6,958 bases of DNA. It comes from an uncultured beta proteobacterium (GTDB lineage: Bacteria; Pseudomonadota; Gammaproteobacteria; Burkholderiales; Burkholderiaceae_B). Position numbers and translations under genes: made by a program. Positions within the stretch are counted from its first letter, which is position 1. Every line of letters begins with the position of its first letter. Shown one piece after another: positions 1 through 5,992 of the stretch. Location: NCBI GenBank assembly GCA_903924715.1, contig CAIYCP010000133.1, positions 1-6,958 of the forward strand, read 5' to 3'. The notes under the pieces were generated by a model, which was given only the letters and a program-made list of their open reading frames with translations, was not told where the DNA came from and made no database searches.

Positions 1-358
1 CATGACCAGGCGCGATCTGCAACGCATGCTGGGTGATCAGAAAAAACCTTGGGAGATCGGTAAATCTTTTGATCGCTCGGCGCCAATTGGGCCGCTCTAC
101 CCCGTCAGCGCAATTGGCGGTTTTAACAAAGAAACTATTTCGCTCGCGGTCAACGGCGTCATCAAACAACGCGCCACGCTCGACCAAATGATTTGGTCGG
201 TCGCCGAGCAAATTTCAAAACTCTCTGAAGCCAACGAACTTTTTGCAGGCGACATTATTTATTCTGGTACACCAGAAAATGTTGGCCCCGTCGTAAAAGG
301 TGATGTCATCCTTTGTAAACTTGATCGACTACCAGATTTATCAATCAAGATCACATGA
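1..358 (+). CDS. Fumarylacetoacetate hydrolase (FAH) family protein, C-terminal part
   Basis: The gene enters from the left edge; 118 codons and a TGA stop are visible. The frame is open to the edge and the Met at base 2 is internal, because it lies in the family motif D-M-T-x-R-D-L-Q just after the missing metal-binding residues. Other FAH-fold marks are the G-K-S-F-D-x-S-A-P-I-G-P segment (about 20–31 of the visible part) and S-G-T-P-E-N-V-G-P-V (88–97), which help form the metal and substrate site. Family members are cytosolic Mg/Mn-dependent hydrolases of C–C bonds in acylpyruvates (fumarylpyruvate, acetylpyruvate, oxaloacetate and similar). The fragment looks closest to the fumarylpyruvate/acylpyruvate hydrolase branch, but the substrate cannot be fixed from it. 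The stop overlaps the next start (ATGA, 355–358), implying translational coupling. Family assignment is firm; the exact reaction is open. Confidence 0.88.
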   Translation, partial: MTRRDLQRMLGDQKKPWEIGKSFDRSAPIGPLYPVSAIGGFNKETISLAVNGVIKQRATLDQMIWSVAEQISKLSEANELFAGDIIYSGTPENVGPVVKGDVILCKLDRLPDLSIKIT

Positions 359-1092
359 CGCTTCAAGGCTTTCGTTTACCACTGTTCACGCGTGTATTTC
401 TGCTGTCTCTTCTGATTCTGTTTATCCTGAACACACATGCTCAAACCGTCGCCGAGAGCATGGCACTGTTTGACGATGGGAAAACCAAAGAGGCCGTCGC
501 TCAGCTCACAAAACTCGCTCAAGACGGAGATCCAGAAGCTCAAAACCTGCTGGGTGTTTTATATGACAATGGTCAAGGGGTCGTGCAAGACTATCCGACA
601 GCACGGGCCTGGTTTGAAAAAGCAGCTGCGCGCGGTCATGCAAGTGCCCAGTATCATCTGGGCTTCCTGTTCGAAGCAGGCCGGGGCATACCCCACAGCG
701 ACAAACAAGCGCTGCACTGGTATGGTTTAGCCGCCGCGAACTCCGATCCAAATGCGCAATATCGGCTGGCCTTAATGAATCTCAATGGTTTTGGGATCAA
801 ACCAAATCCCGCGGAAGCGCGCAAGTGGTTCGCACTCGCTGCCGCCCAAGGCGATCCCAAGTCACAAAGACAACTCGGATCGCTTTATGCGAAAGGGCTC
901 GGGGTGGTGCAAAACAAGATCCTTGCTTATATGTGGATCGATATTGCGCGGGGCCTGGGCGATCAGTCTGCAATCAGGGCGATTCATGATCTCACCGAAA
1001 CAATGGCTTCTGAAGCGATTGATAAAGGACAGAACCTTGCCAAGCAATGCATCGCAAAGGGTTATCAAGGTTGCGACGCCTTGACACGTTAA
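355..1092 (+). CDS. Exported Sel1-like repeat (SLR/TPR-type) protein
   Basis: The product is 245 residues. The N-terminus has a basic/polar start and a hydrophobic stretch (about 14–26) followed by N-T-H-A-Q, which fits a Sec signal peptide cleaved near residue 28–30, so the protein is probably periplasmic. The mature part contains four contiguous Sel1 repeats of exactly 36 residues: 60–95, 96–131, 132–167 and 168–203. Each shows the pattern A-Q-x-x-L-G-x-L/M-x-x-x-G-x-G-(7)-A-x-x-W-(5)-A-x-x-G. A degenerate helical tail follows, with two cysteines (232 and 240) that could pair in the periplasm. Sel1 repeats form alpha-alpha superhelical scaffolds for protein–protein contacts, and no catalytic residues are expected. 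The start overlaps the FAH stop by four bases. Partner and pathway cannot be read from the sequence. Confidence 0.9.
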   Translation: MTLQGFRLPLFTRVFLLSLLILFILNTHAQTVAESMALFDDGKTKEAVAQLTKLAQDGDPEAQNLLGVLYDNGQGVVQDYPTARAWFEKAAARGHASAQYHLGFLFEAGRGIPHSDKQALHWYGLAAANSDPNAQYRLALMNLNGFGIKPNPAEARKWFALAAAQGDPKSQRQLGSLYAKGLGVVQNKILAYMWIDIARGLGDQSAIRAIHDLTETMASEAIDKGQNLAKQCIAKGYQGCDALTR

Positions 1093-1101
1093 ACTGCACT
1101 G

Positions 1102-1893
1102 ATGAACGCTCAGACAAAAATCGCTCTTGTGACCGGTGCTGCCAAAAGATTAGGGCAGACCATCGCCTTGCGCCTAGCCCAGGAAGGTTGGGATATCGTT
1201 GTGCACTACGGTCAGTCTGCGTCTGAGGCGCAAGACACTGTGGCAAGCATTCAAGGCCTCGGTCGACGCGCGGTAGCACTACAGGCTGATTTCGCAAAAC
1301 AAACTGAGGTTGATTCACTTGTAGCGCGGTGTGTTGCCACACTAGGCTTGCCCGACTGTCTGGTCAACAGCGCCTCGCTCTTTGCTTACGACGATGCCGC
1401 CAACTTTAGTCCAGCGCAGTTTGAAAAGCACATGCAGATCAATGCCGTCGCGCCCATTGCGCTCAGCCGTGAGCTTTACAACGCACGGAGACATTTACAA
1501 CAAACGTCTGCTCGCACCTTCGACACACCAGGTGTGATCATTAACTTACTGGATCAGAAACTCGCGAACCCTAATCCAGATTTTCTGTCATATACGCTGT
1601 CAAAATCGGCACTCTACCAAGCGACCACCTTGCTGGCACAGGCCTACGCACCCGAACTCAGAGTCGTTGGCCTCGCACCTGGGCTCACGCTCGTGTCGGG
1701 CGATCAAACCCAAGAAGGGTTTGATCGGGCACACAAACAAACACCGTTACAAAAATCGTCAACGCCTGAAGACATCGCCAACGCAGTGGTTTACTTAAGC
1801 ACTGCCCATGCAATCACGGGCACAACGCTCTTCGTCGATGGGGGGCAACATCTAAACCCCTCGCAACGAGATGTGATGTTTCTAACTTCTTAA
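1102..1893 (+). CDS. Short-chain dehydrogenase/reductase, FolM/pteridine reductase-like
   Basis: This is a 263-residue classical-size SDR. The nucleotide-binding motif is T-G-A-A-K-R-L-G at 11–18; the Lys-Arg form is typical of NADPH-using pteridine reductases. N-S-A-S at 89–92 is the NNAG-equivalent segment. The catalytic set is Asp151, Tyr164 and Lys168, so Asp stands where most SDRs have Ser. The D-x12-Y-x3-K spacing equals that I recall for Leishmania PTR1 and E. coli FolM. The C-terminus has F-V-D-G-G-Q-H-L, like FolM's D-G-G-R-H-L. The likely role is cytosolic reduction of dihydromonapterin, dihydrobiopterin or dihydrofolate to the tetrahydro form. folB follows after 25 bases, which supports a pterin role. 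The ATG has no convincing Shine-Dalgarno sequence and lies 9 bases after the Sel1-gene stop, so coupling is likely. SDR family is certain; pterin substrate is inference. Confidence 0.85.
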   Translation: MNAQTKIALVTGAAKRLGQTIALRLAQEGWDIVVHYGQSASEAQDTVASIQGLGRRAVALQADFAKQTEVDSLVARCVATLGLPDCLVNSASLFAYDDAANFSPAQFEKHMQINAVAPIALSRELYNARRHLQQTSARTFDTPGVIINLLDQKLANPNPDFLSYTLSKSALYQATTLLAQAYAPELRVVGLAPGLTLVSGDQTQEGFDRAHKQTPLQKSSTPEDIANAVVYLSTAHAITGTTLFVDGGQHLNPSQRDVMFLTS

Positions 1894-1918
1894 TTTTTAA
1901 TCCTTCAACTCACCCCTT

Positions 1919-2314
1919 ATGACTCTTGCCCTCATTCAGCACGCCGACCTCGCAGATTGCCGACGTCTGTTTCTCAAGGATTTTGAGATCAACATGAATA
2001 TCGGTGTACATGAGTTCGAAAAAAAGGGAGAACAACGCGTCATCGTGAACGTTGATCTCTATGTGCCACTCACTGACAACACGCCCAGCCAAGATGAGTT
2101 AAGTGAAGTGGTGGATTACGATTTCATGCGACAGACCATCGCAGACATCATCGCGCCCGGCCACATTCAATTACAAGAAACGCTCTGCGACGAGATTATG
2201 AAAAGGATGCTCGCGCACCCCCTCGTGCGTGCAGCGCGCGTATCCACGGCGAAACCAGACGTCTATCCCGACTGTGCTGCTGTCGGTGTTGAGACATTTA
2301 AAATTAAAAAATAA
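1919..2314 (+). CDS. folB: Dihydroneopterin aldolase FolB
   Basis: The product is 131 residues, slightly longer than the usual ~120 because of a short N-terminal lead. FolB converts 7,8-dihydroneopterin to 6-hydroxymethyl-7,8-dihydropterin plus glycolaldehyde in folate synthesis, in the cytosol, as a homo-oligomer. Family marks are I-G-V-H-E-F-E at 28–34 (Glu34 aligns with the conserved Glu of E. coli FolB), E-Q-R at 38–40, V-V-D-Y at 64–67 with the pterin-pocket Tyr, Glu87 in L-Q-E aligning with the pterin-anchoring Glu, and catalytic Lys112 in A-K-P, followed by V-G-V-E near the end. The 1919 ATG is chosen because the next in-frame ATG would cut off the first beta strand. No Shine-Dalgarno sequence is visible upstream, so expression may depend on the preceding SDR gene. 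A FolX-type epimerase is the alternative, less likely given the overall pattern. Confidence 0.9.
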   Translation: MTLALIQHADLADCRRLFLKDFEINMNIGVHEFEKKGEQRVIVNVDLYVPLTDNTPSQDELSEVVDYDFMRQTIADIIAPGHIQLQETLCDEIMKRMLAHPLVRAARVSTAKPDVYPDCAAVGVETFKIKK

Positions 2315-2328
2315 CATTAAAAAATAAC
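2303..2328. repeat. Two tandem copies of a 13-base AT-rich unit
   Basis: The unit ATTAAAAAATAAC occurs at 2303–2315 and again, identical, at 2316–2328; a partial third copy (ATTAAA) follows at 2329–2334. The first copy contains the last folB codons and its TAA stop (2312–2314). The second copy carries an equivalent TAA at 2325–2327 that is not needed. It looks like a recent local duplication by replication slippage. Read on the minus strand it supplies two T-runs after the neighbouring hairpin. Confidence 0.9.
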
Positions 2329-2350
2329 ATTAAATATCAAGTATTTAATG
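2328..2350 (-). terminator. AT-rich hairpin with T-runs, putative terminator of the leftward operon
   Basis: CATTAAATA (2328–2336) and TATTTAATG (2342–2350) are perfect inverted repeats around a 5-base loop. Read on the minus strand, the stem is followed at once by TTATTTTTT and then, 13 bases on, by a second T-run, as in an intrinsic terminator. The stem has only two G-C pairs among nine, so it would be weak. On the plus strand the following bases (CTATTTAATCCC) do not form a good T-tract. It would end transcripts arriving from the dehydrogenase gene. Confidence 0.45.
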
Positions 2351-2365
2351 CTATTTAATCCCATC

Positions 2366-2435
2366 AAAACCTAGTACGACGTTTATTATTTTTGTAGTAC
2401 ATCAAACACAAGACCTTGATGTATGACGACTAGGT
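2366..2435. other. Nested inverted repeats between convergent genes
   Basis: The inner arms TACATCAA (2398–2405) and TTGATGTA (2416–2423) pair perfectly across a 10-base loop. The outer arms ACCTAGT (2369–2375) and ACTAGGT (2429–2435) also pair, and the pairing continues outward with A/T pairs after a one-base bulge. The right outer arm covers the stop codon of the minus-strand dehydrogenase (2430–2432). A TTTATTATTTTTG run (2382–2394) lies between the left arms. It may help end transcription or protect mRNA 3' ends from either side; neither strand gives a textbook stem plus T-tract here. Together with the hairpin at 2328–2350 it fills the spacer, in which no gene is visible. Confidence 0.5.
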
Positions 2436-3437
2436 ATTTTGTGCATGCATTTGTTTTGAAACTTGCGAGTCTGGTAAAAATGGACGGGCGCCATTGATCA
2501 CATTGATCGGTGTGCCGGCCAAAAAGGCTAATAAATTTTTAAGTGAAGTCTGGAAGAATTCTTCCATATTTTCTTTGGTCACGAACCCGATATGCGGCGT
2601 GGCCAAGACGTTGGGCATTGAGCGATAGGGGTGATGAAGCGGCAGCGGTTCAGTCTCAAAAACATCAAGCCCGGCCCCACCAATTAAGCGCTTTTCAAGC
2701 ACCTCGAACAAGGCACGCTCGTCGACAATTTGCGGCCGCGAAGTGTTCACCAAAAACGCATCTTTTTTCATGCGCGCAAGGTCAGTCGCCGATACCAAGC
2801 CAAGGGTGGCATCACTGAGCGGCATATGAATCGTGATGACATCTGATTGGCTAAACAACGCCTCTTTACTCACACTTTGAACCTTGTGAATATCGGCGCG
2901 TTCTGGCGTCATATTGCGACTCCAGGCGATCACGTTCATACCAAACAGTTGAGCAATCTGGGCCACAGGGATTCCCATGTTGCCCAGACCCAAGACCCCC
3001 AGGGTCTTACCTGCCAGACCACGTCCTAAGCTCACTTGCCAGCCACCTGCGCGCAGCGAGGCCGTCTCTTGTGGCATCGATCGAAACAATCCAAGAATTA
3101 AGGCCCAGGTCACCTCAACAGTCGTTTGGTGTTGCGCCTCAGTGGTGCAGACAACGATGCCCAGTTCATCTGCTGCAGGCAAATCAATCGATCGCGCATT
3201 ACGCATACCCGTGGCAAGAATTAATTTTAATTTTGGTAAGCGCGACAGCACGTTACGCGGAAACTCAGTGCGTTCACGGATTCGCATCACAATATCGAAC
3301 TCGCTCAGGCGCTCGATTAATTCATTCTGATCATGCACATGATCTCGAAATCCGACGACTGCCAGTCCAGGCACCACACCCCAATCAACAATCGTCTGCG
3401 CAAGACCCAGGTAGTCATCCAAAATCGCTAAACGCAT
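2430..3437 (-). CDS. D-2-hydroxyacid dehydrogenase family protein
   Basis: The product is 335 residues from the ATG at 3437; a GTG at 3440 is in frame but sits only two bases from the AAGGG ribosome site, so ATG is preferred. The family reversibly reduces 2-keto acids to D-2-hydroxyacids in the cytosol (relatives: phosphoglycerate dehydrogenase, glyoxylate/hydroxypyruvate reductase). The Rossmann glycine motif G-L-G-N-M-G is at 150–155. The catalytic Arg234 (N-T-S-R), Glu263 (D-V-F-E-T-E-P) and His282 (T-P-H-I-G) are all present, so it should be active. After the second Rossmann strand it has A-W-S-R (171–174), with no Asp at the usual NAD-selecting position; this resembles NADPH-using GhrA-type enzymes. 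The usual Gly after Ser-Arg is Pro here. Its start follows the livM stop by 10 bases, so it is the last gene of the transporter operon. The substrate is unknown. Confidence 0.92.
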   Translation of the reverse strand: MRLAILDDYLGLAQTIVDWGVVPGLAVVGFRDHVHDQNELIERLSEFDIVMRIRERTEFPRNVLSRLPKLKLILATGMRNARSIDLPAADELGIVVCTTEAQHQTTVEVTWALILGLFRSMPQETASLRAGGWQVSLGRGLAGKTLGVLGLGNMGIPVAQIAQLFGMNVIAWSRNMTPERADIHKVQSVSKEALFSQSDVITIHMPLSDATLGLVSATDLARMKKDAFLVNTSRPQIVDERALFEVLEKRLIGGAGLDVFETEPLPLHHPYRSMPNVLATPHIGFVTKENMEEFFQTSLKNLLAFLAGTPINVINGARPFLPDSQVSKQMHAQNT

Positions 3438-3442
3438 CACAG

Positions 3443-3449
3443 CCCTTTT
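3443..3449 (-). promoter_or_regulatory. Ribosome binding site that decides the dehydrogenase start
   Basis: Read on the minus strand, the sequence is TAA-AAGGG-CTGTG-ATG: the livM stop, a purine-rich Shine-Dalgarno, five bases, then the ATG at 3437. The GTG at 3440 would be only two bases away, too close for normal initiation. Placing the site directly after the livM stop suggests that terminating ribosomes re-initiate on the dehydrogenase gene. Confidence 0.6.
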
Positions 3450-4401
3450 AAGTTTTTAAATTTCGCCGCTCTCGCAACCAAATCATTGCCGAGCCAACAA
3501 TACCCTGCGGCATAAAGAACATGCACACGATTAAGATCCCGCCATAGACCGCACCGGCCAAGGCGTTGCTAATGTCCGAGGCGTACGAGGGCACAAACTG
3601 CAGAAATAACCCCGCCACCAATGCCCCCCAAACCGTTCCCAAGCCGCCCACCACGATGGCCGCCAGAAAACTGACCGATAGCAATAAATTAAACGAGTCT
3701 GGCGCAATAAACCCAATCGAAAAATTAAAGATCGCACCACCAATGCCTGCAAACATCGAGCCAAGACCAAAGATCAGCACCTTGTAGCCATTGACATCAA
3801 CACCCATCGACGAGGCTGCCAATGGGGCCTGACGTACTGCAGTGAGGGCTCGCCCAGTGCTACCAGCAACAAAATTACGCGCTAAAAAGAAACAGACCGC
3901 CGTGAACATCAAGACAACGTAGTACACCCAGGCGTCTTGCGTCAGCCCCGACCAAACCGGGGGCGTTGGCCGATCAACCGCCAAGCCTGACATGCCATTG
4001 GTATAGGCCTTAAAGTGCTTAATCACGGGAGACACCGACACAGCAAGCACCAACGTAATCAGCGCCAAGTACAGACCCTTTAAACGTTGCGCCGGGAAAC
4101 CCGCCAAGAACCCCACGACGAACGTCACCACTGCGGCAATTAGCACGGACACCACATAGTGCACCTGTAGATGTGCCACGCTCAAGGCCGCGGTGTATGC
4201 ACCCAACGCGAAGAAAGCGTTATGCCCTAGCGAAATCTGGCCAGCATAGCCAATAATCAAATTCAAACCAATCGCAGCAACCGCATAGGCCATTACACCC
4301 GTCAATTGAAACGTCAGATAACTTGGCGCAACAATGGGCGTCACAAGCAGCAACGCTGTCAAGAAAAATCCTAGCAACCAATTTTTTGTGGTCATCTTCA
4401 T
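3448..4401 (-). CDS. livM: Branched-chain amino acid-type ABC transporter permease LivM
   Basis: The product is 317 residues, normal for LivM in species other than the enterics. It is one of two inner-membrane permeases of a HAAT-family importer and forms the channel with LivH. Hydrophobic segments run through the whole chain, starting at about 9–22. Family marks are G-Y-A-G-Q-I-S-L-G-H at 51–60, the G-L-Y-L-A-L-I-T-L stretch at 109–117, T-N-G at 134–136, the cytoplasmic coupling region S-T-G-R-A-L-T-A-V-R at 181–190, G-G-L-G-T-V-W-G-A at 252–260 and P-Q-G-I-V-G at 298–303. The ATG overlaps the livH stop (ATGA) and is preceded by AGGTGA at a suitable distance; a second ATG at codon 3 is also possible. 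Substrate may be branched-chain amino acids, amides, urea or aromatic/organic acids; the sequence alone does not tell. Confidence 0.95.
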   Translation of the reverse strand: MKMTTKNWLLGFFLTALLLVTPIVAPSYLTFQLTGVMAYAVAAIGLNLIIGYAGQISLGHNAFFALGAYTAALSVAHLQVHYVVSVLIAAVVTFVVGFLAGFPAQRLKGLYLALITLVLAVSVSPVIKHFKAYTNGMSGLAVDRPTPPVWSGLTQDAWVYYVVLMFTAVCFFLARNFVAGSTGRALTAVRQAPLAASSMGVDVNGYKVLIFGLGSMFAGIGGAIFNFSIGFIAPDSFNLLLSVSFLAAIVVGGLGTVWGALVAGLFLQFVPSYASDISNALAGAVYGGILIVCMFFMPQGIVGSAMIWLRERRNLKT

Positions 4402-5279
4402 ACCCTCACCTGCACAGCTTTACCGAACAAGCCCTCAGGCTTCACGATGAGCACAGCAACAATCAATAACAAGGGCACAATGATCTGTAAGTCAGCACCC
4501 AAGGCAGGCAAATATGCAGTCGAGAACGATTGAGACACGCCAACCACAATACCACCCACGACTGCACCCAAATAACTACTCAGCCCGCCAACGACCGCTG
4601 CCGCAAACGCATAAATAATGACATCGCCCATCATATTGGGGTCAAGCGTCAAACGAGAGGCCACCAGAGCCCCCGAGACTGAACCCAACGCCGCTGCCAT
4701 GCCCCAGCCCAGCGTCATCATGGCGGTATAGGGAATACCCACCAATTGCGCAGACTGGGCATTTGACGCCGCTGCACGCAACGCCATCCCCAGGCGCGTT
4801 CGCTGAAACAATAGATACAGCCCAGCCGAGATCCCCACAAGAACCACCACGAACGCGATCAACTCAGCCCCGATGCGCAAGGTACCGAGTGTCCAGGTGT
4901 GGTCGGGCAGCGGGCTCGGCGAAGCTTTTTGCATAAAGCCCCAGATTGCACCCGTGGCGCTGTTGTACGCAAGAAATAACCCGAGCGTGACGATGATGAT
5001 GGTCATCTCGTCTTTATATTGGACCGGACGCACGATTAGCACATAGGTCACCGCGCCCATCACAAGAGACAAAGCTAGCGAAATTACAATTGCCCAACCA
5101 ATGGGCAAGCCAAACTCGGTCAATTGCCAAGTTAAAAATGCCGAAAAAGTTGCCATCTCGCCCTGAGCAAAATTCGCAATATTCGTGGTGCGATAAATCA
5201 ATACGAGGGCCAGCCCTAACGAGGCATAGATCGCCCCCGTCGCAAAGCCATTGAGTAGCTGCTGTAAAAAATAACTCAT
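4398..5279 (-). CDS. livH: Branched-chain amino acid-type ABC transporter permease LivH
   Basis: The product is 293 residues, the usual LivH size, and the partner channel subunit of LivM. It begins with F-L-Q-Q-L-L-N-G-F-A-T-G-A-I-Y-A (4–19), typical of LivH, followed by about eight hydrophobic segments. Further marks are N-I-A-N-F-A-Q-G-E-M at 33–42, the cytoplasmic coupling helix R-T-R-L-G-M-A-L-R-A at 160–169 followed by a run to G-I (181–182), G-G-L-S-S-Y-L-G-A at 231–239, and K-P-E-G-L-F-G at 280–286. The ATG overlaps the livF stop by one base (TGATG), and the stop overlaps the livM start by four. There is no large insertion or C-terminal ATPase fusion. Nothing identifies the ligand. Confidence 0.95.
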   Translation of the reverse strand: MSYFLQQLLNGFATGAIYASLGLALVLIYRTTNIANFAQGEMATFSAFLTWQLTEFGLPIGWAIVISLALSLVMGAVTYVLIVRPVQYKDEMTIIIVTLGLFLAYNSATGAIWGFMQKASPSPLPDHTWTLGTLRIGAELIAFVVVLVGISAGLYLLFQRTRLGMALRAAASNAQSAQLVGIPYTAMMTLGWGMAAALGSVSGALVASRLTLDPNMMGDVIIYAFAAAVVGGLSSYLGAVVGGIVVGVSQSFSTAYLPALGADLQIIVPLLLIVAVLIVKPEGLFGKAVQVRV

Positions 5280-5992
5280 CAGGCTTCTCCGAGGTAGGCT
5301 GCACGTACGCCATCATGAGCGGCGATCTCTTGTGCCGGCCCTTGCAATGAGATGACACCCGACTCAAGCACATAGGCATAATCTGCGATCTGTAAAGCGA
5401 GATTCGCATTTTGCTCAACGATTAACATGGTCGTGCGCAGTTCTTTATTCACGCGCGTCAAGGTGTCATACAAGTCATTAATAATGACCGGAGCCAAACC
5501 AAGCGAAGGCTCGTCAAGCAACAGCACCCGCGGGCGCAACATCAGAGCACGACCGACCGCCAGCATCTGCTGCTCGCCACCACTCAGGCTACCGGCCTTT
5601 TGCTGATAGCGCTCACGTAATCGCGGAAACAAACCGTACATTTGTTCAATATCAGTGGCGATCTCATTTTTATCCGTGCGTCTAAAGGCGCCCACCCGTA
5701 AATTTTCTTCGACGGTCAGATCGGTGAAGGTACCGCGCCCTTCAGCAGCATGCGCCACCCCAAGGCGAGCGATGCGATCCGGACTCAGTCCACGGGTTTC
5801 TTGGCCATCAAGCAATACACTACCTTCACTTTTGATCAAACCGCTGATCGCACGCAACGTGGTTGTTTTGCCTGCACCGTTTGCGCCCAACAACACCGCA
5901 ACGCTGCCCTCATCGACCGAGATTGAAATGCCATGTAACACGCGCAAACGGCCATAGCCCGCCGAAAAATCTTTGATGTCGAGTACTTTCAT
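5279..5992 (-). CDS. livF: ABC transporter ATP-binding protein LivF
   Basis: The product is 237 residues, the standard LivF length. It is a cytoplasmic ATPase that pairs with LivG to power the LivHM channel. Walker A is G-A-N-G-A-G-K-T at 36–43, the signature is L-S-G-G-E-Q at 136–141, and Walker B is L-L-L-D-E-P at 157–162 with Asp160 and catalytic Glu161. In place of the Q-loop it has A-E-G-R (83–86) where LivF normally has P-E-G-R. The switch histidine is replaced by Gln194 in V-E-Q-N-A-N, which is usual for LivF and not a defect. Its ATG overlaps the livG stop (ATGA), with only a weak upstream ribosome site, so translation is probably coupled to livG. Confidence 0.95.
   Translation of the reverse strand: MKVLDIKDFSAGYGRLRVLHGISISVDEGSVAVLLGANGAGKTTTLRAISGLIKSEGSVLLDGQETRGLSPDRIARLGVAHAAEGRGTFTDLTVEENLRVGAFRRTDKNEIATDIEQMYGLFPRLRERYQQKAGSLSGGEQQMLAVGRALMLRPRVLLLDEPSLGLAPVIINDLYDTLTRVNKELRTTMLIVEQNANLALQIADYAYVLESGVISLQGPAQEIAAHDGVRAAYLGEA

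Noticed and set aside
992..1342. Minus-strand 116-codon frame across the Sel1/SDR junction
   Set aside because: It lies antisense to two well-supported genes and shows no recognisable motif.
2315..2429. Spacer as a CRISPR remnant or small RNA gene
   Set aside because: The repeats are tandem without spacers, only 13 bases, and no promoter-like element or convincing RNA fold beyond terminator-type hairpins is visible.
3438..3440. GTG start of the dehydrogenase one codon upstream of ATG 3437
   Set aside because: It would sit two bases from the AAGGG site, too close; ATG has five-base spacing.
2543..3451. Plus-strand open frames of 60–126 codons opposite the dehydrogenase
   Set aside because: They are shadows of the well-supported minus-strand gene; their composition is Arg/Ser/Pro-rich and no family motif is seen.
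5014..5418. Minus-strand 134-codon frame across the livF/livH junction
   Set aside because: It is an alternate frame of two strongly supported overlapping genes with no motif of its own.
5279..5992. Loss of the switch histidine in LivF as evidence of a dead ATPase
   Set aside because: Gln at this place (V-E-Q-N-A-N) is the normal LivF family state.
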